From contig PALD01000079.1 in the NCBI GenBank assembly GCA_002710685.1, positions 1 to 64,000 of the forward strand: DNA of 64,000 bases, written 5' to 3'. The DNA is from Cytophagaceae bacterium (GTDB lineage: Bacteria > Bacteroidota > Bacteroidia > Flavobacteriales > Flavobacteriaceae). Both the position numbers and the translations under genes were made by a program. The notes beneath the pieces are model-generated. The model was not told where the DNA came from, did not search any database, and saw only the letters and a list, made by a program, of their open reading frames with translations. Shown in pieces: positions 36,455 to 45,080 of the stretch (the first letter of the stretch is position 1; each line of letters starts with the position of its first letter).

Positions 36455-36661
36455 CTAAACTATAAATGCCGCTACTTCTTCCACTTCCAAACCACAGTAC
36501 ATAGCAAATTCATAAATTGTTACAAACTGGTGTTTCTCTTTACCGAGATAAAGTTTGATATCCATCAGTAATTGCCTGCCATATCGCTCACTTCTTCCTG
36601 TAATTCGTTGAATATCCTTGGGATATATGCATAAACGCGATAATTTCATATGCGTTATCAT
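36455..36661 (-). CDS. Small HTH-like protein, unknown
   Basis: This is a 68-residue protein, or 64 if it starts at the second Met (36649). It contains LCIYPKDIQRITGRSERYGRQ followed by a basic LLMDIK and QFVTIYEFAMYCGLEVEEV, which looks like a small helix-turn-helix module of a kind common in flavobacterial accessory DNA. Four 11-bp direct repeats lie 26 bases upstream, a good place for self-regulation. No partner gene is evident on its strand. Confidence 0.6.
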   Translation of the reverse strand: MITHMKLSRLCIYPKDIQRITGRSERYGRQLLMDIKLYLGKEKHQFVTIYEFAMYCGLEVEEVAAFIV

Positions 36662-36686
36662 TATGATTAATTGACCTATCTACTAC

Positions 36687-36730
36687 CATACACTACCCAT
36701 ACACTATCCATATACTATCCATACACTATC
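36687..36730. repeat. Four tandem 11-bp iterons
   Basis: CATACACTACC, CATACACTATC, CATATACTATC and CATACACTATC follow each other without gaps. They lie between the divergent genes at 36661 (minus) and 36893 (plus). Ordered helical-phase repeats like this bind a regulator or an initiator protein; the adjacent small HTH protein is the obvious candidate. Confidence 0.7.
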
Positions 36731-36892
36731 TATGGCATGTGTGTACCAACACAGGTAATCTATACGGACCATGTGTGACTACATTGCGGAAAAAACGGAA
36801 AGAATAGTCGTAATCGGCTAAGAAGTAGCCTGTTGCGGAAATTTGTAGTCAAATATAGTTTGTTTTGGCATCTAATCAAAATTATATTTATT

Positions 36893-37654
36893 ATGGCCAG
36901 ACAATCTGGAATTATCAAACTGAAAGGCACCATTGGAGGAATCTCTTTCTTTAAGAGTGCTGACGGGTATATGGCCCGTGAAAAAGGAGGTGTGGATGGT
37001 AAGCGTATCGCTTCAGATCCCGCCTTTAAGAGAACCCGTGAAAACGGACAGGAATTTGGACGCGCTGGTAAAGCTGGTAAGCTTTTACGGAACGCTTTGC
37101 GCACACTGTTGCAAAATGCCAGGGATGCCCGAATGGTGGGCAGGCTAACTAAGGCATTGCTAGCCATTATCAAAACCGATACAGTTCATGCACGGGGTAG
37201 CCGTACCGTTGAATCGGGCAATATGAATGGACTCATCGGGTTTGATTTTAACATCAGCGGGAAGTTAGAAACCACCCTGTATGCAACACATGAAAAAAGC
37301 GTGGACAGAACGACAGGCGAATTGAGCCTTACCCTTGCCCCGTTTAATCCACTGGAACGTATTGCGGCACCTGCGGGATCAACCCATTTTAAAATTAGTG
37401 GAGGCGGAGTTGAGCTGGATTTTGAACAGGGCACGTTTAATTTTGCTGCTGCGGATAGTGGTATACTACCTTTAACCAGTACTGCTACCTCGGCATTAGA
37501 TCTAGGAGTTACGTTAACCGCCGAGACGACCTTGCCCATCCTTCAGGTGATGAGTATTGAATTTTACCAAGAGGTGAATGGTGAGATGTACGCTCTAAAT
37601 AATGGAGCTTATAATGCCATGAGTATCCTTCAAGTAGACCAAAGCGGTTCGTGA
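36893..37654 (+). CDS. Unrecognised protein, first gene of a small accessory operon
   Basis: This protein of about 253 residues starts at the ATG at 36893 (MARQSGIIKLKGTIGGISFF); a longer frame upstream was rejected because it would add a poorly coding stretch. The N-terminus has repeated Gly-x-Ile patterns and a segment DPAFKRTRENGQEFGRAGKA, then a basic helix (LLRNALRTLLQNARDARMVG). The C-terminal part is beta-rich. No signal peptide or membrane segment is present. I know similar proteins only as hypothetical in Bacteroidota. The stop overlaps the DUF5675 start, so the four genes from here to 38504 form one unit. Confidence 0.7.
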   Translation: MARQSGIIKLKGTIGGISFFKSADGYMAREKGGVDGKRIASDPAFKRTRENGQEFGRAGKAGKLLRNALRTLLQNARDARMVGRLTKALLAIIKTDTVHARGSRTVESGNMNGLIGFDFNISGKLETTLYATHEKSVDRTTGELSLTLAPFNPLERIAAPAGSTHFKISGGGVELDFEQGTFNFAAADSGILPLTSTATSALDLGVTLTAETTLPILQVMSIEFYQEVNGEMYALNNGAYNAMSILQVDQSGS

Positions 37655-38100
37655 TGGAATGGATAATTAAGCGTAATTATTACAAGGAGAGCACCCATGG
37701 TGCTCTCTTTATCAACAGAAAATTTATTTGTTTCACCCTTGAGCTTCCATGGCAAAATAACATTAGAAATATCTCCTGTATACCGGAGGGCACCTATGGG
37801 CTACAACGACGCATATCCCAAAGGTTCGGTAACCATCTTCATATTCAAGATGTACCCGGCAGAAGTATGATTTTATTGCATCCGGCAAATAATGCCCGTC
37901 ACGAGTTGCAGGGATGTATTGCCCCTGTGTTAACACTAAACGGAATGGGAAAAGGGATGGACTCCCGAAGAGCACTTAACAGATTGCTGATACATTATCA
38001 GGATGCTGTAGATAATGAACGAGAAGTTTATCTCACAATTCAATATAATACACATGAATTTAGTAGAACGTTACAAAAAACCGACGCCCAAATTTTTTAA
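37654..38100 (+). CDS. DUF5675 family protein
   Basis: This 148-residue protein starts from the ATG at 37654, overlapping the previous stop by one base. The DUF5675 pattern is clear: ALFINRKFICFTLELPW, CIPEGTYGLQRR, VPGRSMILLHPANN and ELQGCIAPV. The spaced His...Gly-Cys-Ile arrangement recalls the HxnGC motif of YkuD-type L,D-transpeptidases, but that is only a resemblance. DUF5675 proteins occur in phages and mobile DNA. The two small membrane proteins that follow suggest a lysis-like or envelope-acting set. Confidence 0.82.
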   Translation: MEWIIKRNYYKESTHGALFINRKFICFTLELPWQNNIRNISCIPEGTYGLQRRISQRFGNHLHIQDVPGRSMILLHPANNARHELQGCIAPVLTLNGMGKGMDSRRALNRLLIHYQDAVDNEREVYLTIQYNTHEFSRTLQKTDAQIF

Positions 38101-38323
38101 AATCCTTAGAAATATAGGCGCAACCCTAGCCACCGTGGGTGGCACATTGCTTACGGCACCCGTAGCTTTACCCGCTATATTTAGCACTTGGGCAGCATAT
38201 GCTTTGGTAGCAGGCAGTGTAGCAACGGTAATAAGTCAGGCAGCTGTTGATGATCTGGATTATACCCATGACCAAAGACAAAGACCGCTTAACAGGATAA
38301 AAAGAACAAATCATGAGCACTAG
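38054..38323 (+). CDS. Small protein with two hydrophobic helices
   Basis: This protein of about 89 residues starts from the ATG at 38054 and overlaps the DUF5675 gene by 47 bases in another frame; an earlier ATG at 38015 is possible. It opens with MNLVERYKKPTPKFFKILRN, basic and amphipathic, followed by two glycine/alanine-rich hydrophobic stretches (about 22-40 and 47-62) and a charged tail. The form is holin-like. I do not recognise a named family. Confidence 0.65.
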   Translation: MNLVERYKKPTPKFFKILRNIGATLATVGGTLLTAPVALPAIFSTWAAYALVAGSVATVISQAAVDDLDYTHDQRQRPLNRIKRTNHEH

Positions 38324-38504
38324 AGATCCACAACTGCTGATGGGGACGCTAGGAGGCACATTTGCTTCTATGTTAAGTTTATTTGTTACAGATGAAGTAG
38401 TACAAACCATACTGCTTGCCGGCTTGGGCGCAAGTGTAAGTTTTATGGTTTCCGTGCTCCTTAAATGGCTGGTAAGGATATTGAAAAAGCTATTGAACGG
38501 ATAA
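38313..38504 (+). CDS. Small holin-like membrane protein
   Basis: This 63-residue protein has two hydrophobic helices (about 10-28 and 32-55) and a short basic tail (RILKKLLNG). It overlaps the preceding gene by 11 bases. Size and topology fit small holins or membrane toxins, but no family is recognised. It is the last gene of the unit and is followed by a strong terminator. Confidence 0.65.
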   Translation: MSTRDPQLLMGTLGGTFASMLSLFVTDEVVQTILLAGLGASVSFMVSVLLKWLVRILKKLLNG

Positions 38505-38527
38505 ATCCAAATACAGGTCAATAATCA

Positions 38528-38556
38528 AGAAAACCTTGCAAGTTGCAAGGTTTTCT
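38528..38556 (+). terminator. Rho-independent terminator
   Basis: AGAAAACCTTGCAA is followed almost directly by its complement TTGCAAGGTTTTCT, then TTTTA. It ends the four-gene accessory unit. Confidence 0.88.
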
Positions 38557-38964
38557 TTTACAAAACATTAAAATCAAAGTCAGAATGATTTTAATTACCG
38601 GATAGACTTTACCCCTAAATGTCTATCCTGCGTTGGTGAAAGGACACTCCTTAGCAATTAGAAAAAGCCCTTTAAACTATTTAGCCCACTGCTAACTAGT
38701 CATGCTCGAAATTACCACACCCTAATCTCATGTAAAAGGGTATATATACGTGATTATTATTATAAAATATATTTCGAAAATCCTTCCTCCTTCCCCCTGG
38801 ATGAGATTATTTACTATACTGTTAATTAGGGACATCAATTTATCAGCGGTTTGCAGGTCACTTTGATTGTTGACCAACAAAGATAAGATAGCCAAACCCC
38901 TTAGAAAATCCAGAGCCATGCACTTTATTTATCGCAAGGCTACCTTACCACAAGACCACAAAAA
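38557..38964. other. Non-coding stretch, nothing recognised
   Basis: About 400 bases between the accessory unit and the 3' end of the polymerase gene. A 63-codon frame on the minus strand (38728-38919) has no recognisable content. No repeat or hairpin of note was seen apart from the terminator at its left edge. Confidence 0.5.
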
Positions 38965-41919
38965 TCATATCAATCTAGGATCAACAGCAAAAGGTATTTT
39001 ATTTATATCCTGGCAAATAATCCCAAAATATCCCAAATCCTCCTTGACCTCACCCTTAATCCAGTATATGCCCCAGGTAAGCTTTGGATGTTTTTGTACT
39101 ACATTGGGGAAGTGGACAACATCGAAAAACTGACTTTGTTGATCTAAGAATGTAGAAAAATACATTACCTCACCTTTAACTGTTTTGGTGGTTTTATACG
39201 TCACCAGCTTGCCCAGTATTTCAATGGTTTTATCCTTATAATCAACAAGATTAGCAGCCAGCAGGGAAATGCAAGGTAGCGGCCTTATTAATTGAAAATC
39301 ATTTGCCAGGCTATATCCCAGGAGATCAAGATTATCATAAGCATTGATCAATATATCTTCATCCATATCAGGCAAGGAGTATTTTTTTATCTGCGGTTTA
39401 AAGAGCAGCCGGTCATCATGTTTAGTCTCTTTGTATGCATGAAGATGAGCCCTCCACATGAGTGCATGTTTATTTTCATTCCATGCTCTAAATGCCCTGA
39501 TCCTAATCAAGATCAATAGCTGCTCCAAGCCAATCCGGCATCTGTTCAAAAAATCATCAAAATCTTGATAGAGGCCGTAGAGTTGACGTTGTGTGAGAAT
39601 TTGCTGAATTGCTCTTTTCTGTAAATCCTTAATCATACCAAAGCCTAGATATACCGTCTTTCCCTTTATCACATTCATATGGTCACTATTGTTAATACAT
39701 GGGGCTTCGACTATCCCACCCATTTTTTTTATTTCGTTGAGGTATGTATCCACATTATAGAAGCCGCCCCCATTATTGAGTACTGCGGTCATGAATTCCA
39801 GTGGGAAATATTTTTTCAGGTAGAGGCTTTGATAACTCTCTACCGCATAGGAAGCAGAATGGCCTTTAGCGAAGGCATAACCTGCAAAAGCCTTGATTTG
39901 ATCCCAAACTCCCTGTGAAAGCTCCCGGGTATAGCCCTTTGCATCACATTTTGTAAAAAATTTTTTTTCCAGGTCCAAGAACTGTTGGATTGAGCGTCCT
40001 TTACCGCTCATACCCCTTCTGAGAATATCAGCTTCTCCCAAAGAGAGTCCTGCAAAGCGATGGGCAACTTTAAGGACATCCTCTTGATAGACCATTACCC
40101 CATATGTTTCTGGCATTATCTCTAAGAGTATTGGGTGAGCCCCTTTCCTTTTTTCGGGAAAACGATGTCTTTCAATGTAAGCATTTTTCATGCCCCCGTT
40201 ACTTACCCCAGGTCTTATAATAGAACTTGCTGCAACCAAATCCAGATAACAACTGGTTTTCAGTTTAATCATCAGGGTACGCATTGCTGGAGATTCTACA
40301 TAAAACACCCCTGTACAATCCCCCTCTTTTAAAAGGGCATTGATTTGGGGGTCTTTTTTAAAAGCATTTATATTCTCCATATCCATCACCGGCACCCCAG
40401 GCTGGTTATAGGCTATTATCTCCAAGGTATCCTTGATTTTAGAAAGCCCCCTCTGGGCAAGGATATCAAACTTGAAAATACCTGTTGATTCTGCTATATG
40501 CATGTCAATCTGTAACGTAGGAAAGCCTTTAGGAGGCAGAAACGTACCACAAAACCAATGAACGGGGCGCTTGGTAATCACAATGCCCCCAGAATGTACA
40601 CTTAAGTAATTGGGAAAACCATGAATACGTTTACCATATTTGATGACCAACTTGAAATAGCGGTCATTTGCTGAGTTTTTTATATACCCTTTTAGAAAAG
40701 CATCAATCTCTTCTTTTGGAATACCAAAAACCTTTGCCAGTTCTCTTATCACCGCTTTATATTGAAACGTGACATAGGTACCCATCAATGCCGTATTGGG
40801 ATAACGTTGAAAAATATAGGCTGTAATATCATCGCGGTCCTTCCAAGAAAAATCAATATCAAAATCAGGAGGAGAGGAACGGTATAGGTTAATAAACCGC
40901 TCAAAATACAAGTCTAGTTCAATAGGATCCACATTGGTAATGCCCAGTATATAGGCTATTACACTATTTGCGCCGCTTCCCCTTCCTATATATGGGTATT
41001 CTTTACTGATAGCGTATTGTATGATATCGTGGTTGATTAAAAAGTAGGATACGAACCCCATATCCCTAATGGCGTTGAGTTCTTTTACAATCCTGTCGTT
41101 AATCTTATCTGTGACGACGGGGTATTTCAGATTAATTTTTTTTCTCACCAAGGATTTCAAATATTCAAAGTCAGACGCAGGTGGAGATAGAAAACTATCC
41201 TGATTTTGATTTTCCCGATTTGCATCAAAACCAAAGTAGATTGAGCACTGGTTTAAAATACAAACTGTATTCTCAAATACATGCGGGTAATCATTACAGC
41301 CCTGCTGCATAACGTCATGGGGCTTCATGGTATGCGATAAATCACCCTGCTCAATTTCAGGAAGTTGGCTGAGTACGATATTAAGGTCAATACACCGTAA
41401 CAACCTGTGTATATTATAATCTATTTGATGCCTAAAGCTTACGGGCAACAACAATACCTGTTTTTCCAGATTGTTCCTCCATGTAGAATACTGTATTTTC
41501 CTGGCTTCGATTAAGGAAACCCCAATATAATCGTCCGGGCCCAATACCTTGATTTCTTCCTCCAGAATTTTTTCAAAAGGATAGATACGAATAATGTGTG
41601 AGGAGAATGTAGGAGATTTTGGAAAGGTTATGGAGTTGTGAATATGGTGTGCTATAAAATCATTAATTTCATTATAGCCCTCATTGTCCTTAGCCAAGAG
41701 GACATAACATTGATTATTGCCGTTCCTGATATCTGCCCCCACAACAGGTTTAACCCCCTCTTTTTTTGCTTCCCGAATAAATTCAAGACACGCACTTGTT
41801 GAATTTATATCGGTCAGGGCAAGGGATGATAGGTTGTATTTCTTGGCAAGCTCCAAAAGTGCTGTTACCGAAAGTACCCCGTACCTCAAGGAATAGTATG
41901 TATGACAGTTAATGTACAT
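38965..41919 (-). CDS. dnaE2: DNA polymerase III alpha subunit, mutagenic DnaE2/ImuC-like
   Basis: This 984-residue C-family polymerase is shorter than the replicative DnaE of more than 1100 residues. The PHP domain opens with MYINCHTYYSLRYGVLSV, where the metal-binding pattern is only partly kept. The catalytic domain has PYIGRGSGANSVIAYILG, DPIELDLYFERFINLYR and the catalytic aspartates in PPDFDIDFSW. The fingers carry GAHPILLEIMPETYGVMVYQEDV and YAFAKGHSASYA. A C-terminal OB-like region ends the protein. Its start overlaps the dinB stop by one base, so the two polymerases are translated together, as in error-prone translesion modules. Confidence 0.9.
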   Translation of the reverse strand: MYINCHTYYSLRYGVLSVTALLELAKKYNLSSLALTDINSTSACLEFIREAKKEGVKPVVGADIRNGNNQCYVLLAKDNEGYNEINDFIAHHIHNSITFPKSPTFSSHIIRIYPFEKILEEEIKVLGPDDYIGVSLIEARKIQYSTWRNNLEKQVLLLPVSFRHQIDYNIHRLLRCIDLNIVLSQLPEIEQGDLSHTMKPHDVMQQGCNDYPHVFENTVCILNQCSIYFGFDANRENQNQDSFLSPPASDFEYLKSLVRKKINLKYPVVTDKINDRIVKELNAIRDMGFVSYFLINHDIIQYAISKEYPYIGRGSGANSVIAYILGITNVDPIELDLYFERFINLYRSSPPDFDIDFSWKDRDDITAYIFQRYPNTALMGTYVTFQYKAVIRELAKVFGIPKEEIDAFLKGYIKNSANDRYFKLVIKYGKRIHGFPNYLSVHSGGIVITKRPVHWFCGTFLPPKGFPTLQIDMHIAESTGIFKFDILAQRGLSKIKDTLEIIAYNQPGVPVMDMENINAFKKDPQINALLKEGDCTGVFYVESPAMRTLMIKLKTSCYLDLVAASSIIRPGVSNGGMKNAYIERHRFPEKRKGAHPILLEIMPETYGVMVYQEDVLKVAHRFAGLSLGEADILRRGMSGKGRSIQQFLDLEKKFFTKCDAKGYTRELSQGVWDQIKAFAGYAFAKGHSASYAVESYQSLYLKKYFPLEFMTAVLNNGGGFYNVDTYLNEIKKMGGIVEAPCINNSDHMNVIKGKTVYLGFGMIKDLQKRAIQQILTQRQLYGLYQDFDDFLNRCRIGLEQLLILIRIRAFRAWNENKHALMWRAHLHAYKETKHDDRLLFKPQIKKYSLPDMDEDILINAYDNLDLLGYSLANDFQLIRPLPCISLLAANLVDYKDKTIEILGKLVTYKTTKTVKGEVMYFSTFLDQQSQFFDVVHFPNVVQKHPKLTWGIYWIKGEVKEDLGYFGIICQDINKIPFAVDPRLI

Positions 41920-43133
41920 TATTGACTACGATGTGCCAAGAGGATGGGAGGACCGCCATCAAAAGGGTTCCTACTGGACCTTACGGTACGGACCTCCAGG
42001 GTAGCCGCCTTCATGATACTATGGACACCAAATCTTTTCTTGATATGATCTAAGGATTTATACAGGTTGAGTATTTCCTGATTATCATCAAAGAGGTCAA
42101 TTTGGTAATGTCCCCCTACCAAATGGCTAAACTTTATACCTATAAGCCTAACCAAAATCCTTCGGTTGTACAGGGAACGGAAAAGCTCCTTGATTTTTGG
42201 AATGATTATATGGTCTGCACTTGTATAGGGAATGCGTAATTGTTTACTATATGTCTGAAAATCAGAATACCTTATTTTTACCACAATGCAGCCCGTCATC
42301 TTATTGCCCAACCTAAGCTGATAACATAACGTATCACACATGGCGATGAGGGTATCATTAAGTTTTTGAATATCTATTGTATCCAACTGGAATGTTCTTT
42401 CGGTGGATATGGATTTTCTCTCGCTGTATGGGATAACCGGTGTATTGTCTATCCCATTGGCCCGTTGCCAGATTGTTTGTCCATTTTTACCCAGAACCGC
42501 CACTACCATATCCAGGGGCATCTCCTGTAATATCCTAACCTTATCAATACGCAGGTTGATCAATTGCTGGGCAGTAGCTTTGCCCACAAGCGGTATTTTG
42601 CGGATGGAAAGGGGGGCAAGGAAGTTTTTTTCCTGACCTGTATCTATTTTCATCTGATTATTTGGCTTGGCCTCACCGGTGGCCACCTTGCTTACCACTT
42701 TGTTCTGAGACATCCCGAAGGAAATGGGAAGGCCAGATTCTTTTATAATACGGTGACGCAATTCCTTGGCGAACTTATAATTACCAAAAAAGCGGTCCAT
42801 ACCCGTTAAGTCAACATAAAATTCATCTACACTGGACTTTTCAAAGAGGGGGACCTCTTCCTTTATAATCTCGGTAATGAGGTTTGAAAATTTCATATAG
42901 TTTGAAGAATTGCCACGGATTACCACAGCTTCTGGACAAAGTTGACGTGCCATTTTCATGGCAATGCCTGACCGTACCCCGAATCTCCTTGTTTCGTAGC
43001 TACATGCCGCTACCACGCCCCGGCTACCCGTACCCCCTACCAAAACCGGCCTGTTTAGCAGTTCGCTGTTCAACAACCTTTCCACGGAGACAAAAAAGGT
43101 ATCCAGGTCGAGATGAAGTATAGTCCTGTCCAT
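41919..43133 (-). CDS. dinB: Y-family DNA polymerase IV (DinB)
   Basis: This 404-residue translesion polymerase starts from the ATG at 43133; a TTG at 43154 would overlap the promoter box. The catalytic acids are present: HLDLDTFFVSVE and SSVDEFYVDLTG, so unlike ImuB this protein should be active. A helix-hairpin-helix region (IPLVGKATAQQLINLRID) and the little-finger domain follow. QIDLF near residue 365 fits the beta-clamp binding motif. It is coupled to the DnaE2-like polymerase and divergent from the SRAP gene, forming a damage-tolerance unit. Confidence 0.93.
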   Translation of the reverse strand: MDRTILHLDLDTFFVSVERLLNSELLNRPVLVGGTGSRGVVAACSYETRRFGVRSGIAMKMARQLCPEAVVIRGNSSNYMKFSNLITEIIKEEVPLFEKSSVDEFYVDLTGMDRFFGNYKFAKELRHRIIKESGLPISFGMSQNKVVSKVATGEAKPNNQMKIDTGQEKNFLAPLSIRKIPLVGKATAQQLINLRIDKVRILQEMPLDMVVAVLGKNGQTIWQRANGIDNTPVIPYSERKSISTERTFQLDTIDIQKLNDTLIAMCDTLCYQLRLGNKMTGCIVVKIRYSDFQTYSKQLRIPYTSADHIIIPKIKELFRSLYNRRILVRLIGIKFSHLVGGHYQIDLFDDNQEILNLYKSLDHIKKRFGVHSIMKAATLEVRTVRSSRNPFDGGPPILLAHRSQ

Positions 43134-43151
43134 ATGTTTTTGGAATAAATA

Positions 43152-43171
43152 CAAAAATATGGAAATATTCC
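43152..43171 (-). promoter_or_regulatory. dinB promoter box and possible operator
   Basis: The minus strand has TATTTTTG (43159-43152), an exact TAnnTTTG match, 19 bases before the dinB ATG. Directly upstream is GGAATATTTCC (43171-43161), with GGAA/TTCC arms. A repressor bound there would block the promoter. That it is a damage-response operator is inference. Confidence 0.45.
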
Positions 43172-43255
43172 TAATTTAAAATTTCATTTTTTCCATAACA
43201 TTTTAAATTTTTGATTTACTTTGTATACGCCTTTATCTTTTTAAAAGAAAGTCCT

Positions 43256-43873
43256 ATGTGTTACCACTATAGTCTAAGAGCAGATTCCAAAATGATAGAA
43301 AAGGAATTTGAGGCGAGGTTATTTGACGATGACGAATTTGAGCCTAGAGATGCGGTCAATGGTTTTTCTCATGCTAAAATGCCCGTGATTATTGATGATG
43401 AACAGGAAGATATATTAATGTTCAATTGGGGATTGATACCCTACTGGGCCAAGGATGATAAAATAAAAAAAATGACCTTGAACGCAAGGATTGAAACCGT
43501 GGATACAAAACCCGCTTTTAGAAATTCAGTTAAGAATAGGTGTCTAATCATCGCTGATGGTTTTTATGAATGGCAGTGGCTTTACTCTAAAGGAAAGGAG
43601 AAACAGAAATATTACATAAAGCCTAAAAACCAGGAAATTTTTGCCTTCGCGGGTATATACTCCAATTGGACAAATCCCGAGAGTGGGGAAGAAGTAAATA
43701 CATATAGCATAGTTACCACTGAAGCCAACGAGCTTATGAGCGAAATTCACAACAAAAAGAAAAGAATGCCTGTCATATTGAGAAAACAGGATAGGCATTT
43801 GTGGCTAAAGCAAGACCCCATTGAGAAATTTCAGTTTCCGTATGAGGTGGAATTGAGCGCTGAGAAAGTGTAA
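43256..43873 (+). CDS. SOS response-associated peptidase (SRAP, YedK/HMCES family)
   Basis: This 205-residue protein starts from the ATG at 43256, which places the essential cysteine at position 2 (MCYHYSLRAD). SRAP proteins bind abasic sites in single-stranded DNA and form a stable thiazolidine crosslink through Cys2. Other family residues are seen in MTLNARIETVDTKPAF (Asn), IADGFYEWQ (Glu) and LMSEIHNKKKRMPVIL (His). It is divergent from dinB-dnaE2. The three genes form a lesion-bypass and protection module often found on mobile DNA. Confidence 0.94.
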   Translation: MCYHYSLRADSKMIEKEFEARLFDDDEFEPRDAVNGFSHAKMPVIIDDEQEDILMFNWGLIPYWAKDDKIKKMTLNARIETVDTKPAFRNSVKNRCLIIADGFYEWQWLYSKGKEKQKYYIKPKNQEIFAFAGIYSNWTNPESGEEVNTYSIVTTEANELMSEIHNKKKRMPVILRKQDRHLWLKQDPIEKFQFPYEVELSAEKV

Positions 43874-43877
43874 AAAA

Positions 43878-43906
43878 AAAGCAGGTTGCCTAAACAAACC
43901 TGCTTT
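43878..43906 (+). terminator. Terminator after the SRAP gene
   Basis: AAAGCAGGTT (43878-43887) pairs with AACCTGCTTT (43897-43906) around a nine-base loop, followed by ATTTGTT. It begins just after the SRAP stop codon. Confidence 0.8.
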
Positions 43907-44033
43907 ATTTGTTATCAAATGATAACACGATTACCATTGCAAGTTACAGATATATAGTGTATTATGCAAATTCGCTCTTTTCTTTTTAAAAATACCTAGT
44001 GGATTATAGTGGGTATGTTTGTATAACCAAAAC

Positions 44034-44261
44034 CTAATCTTCCCAACCGCAAAGGGTATGTTTTAACCTCTTGGCTTCTTCGAGGGTGACCTCAGCCACC
44101 GGCGTAGAACAATTTGATAAGCCCCTACAGTTTTTTTTATAATGGTACTTTTTGCTGGACTTGCCCTTGCAGATAAATACCTTGGCAATCATGGTTTCTA
44201 TCAGGCTAGGACTTGCAGAAACCAGTAAAAATGTTGAAAGACAAAGTGTAAATATTCTCAT
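44034..44261 (-). CDS. Small secreted cysteine-containing protein
   Basis: This 75-residue protein has an N-terminal signal-like segment (about 1-18) and then VFICKGKSSKKYHYKKNCRG, SNCSTPVAEVTLEEAKR and a final TLCGWED. Four cysteines outside the signal region and the order YHxxxxCxGLxxC...LCGWE are familiar from short Bacteroidota proteins of unknown role. Disulfide bonding or metal binding is possible. It is followed in the same direction by no other gene and lies about 40 bases downstream of the lipoprotein gene. Confidence 0.7.
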   Translation of the reverse strand: MRIFTLCLSTFLLVSASPSLIETMIAKVFICKGKSSKKYHYKKNCRGLSNCSTPVAEVTLEEAKRLKHTLCGWED

Positions 44262-44303
44262 AACTATTTGATATGGATGTTGATATACGCTTTTTTGTGA
44301 TAA

Positions 44304-44957
44304 TTATTCTAAGGTACTCCCATCTGTAAATATTATTTTCTCTGGAATCCATTCTACAATCAAATCATCCAAATCTTTATTTCTTAACCTGGTATCCTCG
44401 TCGGAAAATTGATTGTAGTCTGTAGTATAGCTGCCCTTAAAGGTTTGACCTGCAATAATAGGGTCATCAATAGTGAGATTGATTGATTTAATTTCCTTAT
44501 CAAATAAATCCCTAATAGAAAGCATACCTGTAAAGGCCCTAATATCCTTTTCTGTTTTATTCTGAAAGGCCAAACTATAGGTTAGGTAATCTTCATAATC
44601 ATATTTAGTATAGCCTTTATCATAGAGGGCTACGGTAAGAGCTGACCCTAATCTTATTTTTCTTTCCTCTTCTTCAGCTTTGGCTTTTACGGACAACTCT
44701 TGCTGTTCTTTTTTATAATCTTTAGCCTCGCTAAGTATTTGACTATATGTTTTGCCTTCCAAGTCTTCTCCAGACAATTTAGCCTTTATAATCCAGCCCG
44801 CCATTAACTGGCCATCCTCTTCAGTAAGTTTACCGCTTTCTTTAATGGCTTTTGTATCTTCTTCAATTGTCTCTTCATCATAGGGCTTGTTCAAGGGGGA
44901 AGAACATGAAGTTAGGGCTAATATCATCAAAATGAAAATAGTAGTTGTGAGTCTCAT
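44304..44957 (-). CDS. Hypothetical lipoprotein
   Basis: This lipoprotein of about 217 residues starts from the ATG at 44957, with a lipobox ending LALTSC near residue 18. The mature part has a lysine/glutamate-rich helical stretch (about 75-105, with EQQELSVKAKAEEEERK) and a beta-rich C-terminus with YLTYSLAFQNKTEKDIRAFTG, resembling domains that describe effects on extracellular ligands. No named family is recognised. A start 27 bases upstream at 44984 would precede the signal peptide and was rejected. Confidence 0.7.
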   Translation of the reverse strand: MRLTTTIFILMILALTSCSSPLNKPYDEETIEEDTKAIKESGKLTEEDGQLMAGWIIKAKLSGEDLEGKTYSQILSEAKDYKKEQQELSVKAKAEEEERKIRLGSALTVALYDKGYTKYDYEDYLTYSLAFQNKTEKDIRAFTGMLSIRDLFDKEIKSINLTIDDPIIAGQTFKGSYTTDYNQFSDEDTRLRNKDLDDLIVEWIPEKIIFTDGSTLE

Positions 44958-45080
44958 AATTATTTTTTTAAGATTATGCAGCAAATGTAAAGAGGAATCT
45001 AGAGGTCGCTTTGCGGAAAACCGTAAGACAGACTAATTTTTCTGCGATAATTATAGGGTAGACATTTAAAACTAAATACC

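Noticed and set aside
36687-36730. CRISPR array
   Set aside because: The repeats are 11 bases with no spacers and no cas genes.
36893-38504. Intact prophage
   Set aside because: No capsid, portal, terminase or tail genes are found nearby.
38728-38919. 63-codon minus-strand frame downstream of the polymerase gene
   Set aside because: Starts with ATG and reads plausibly at first, but ends in a low-complexity hydrophobic tail, with no promoter, family or partner.
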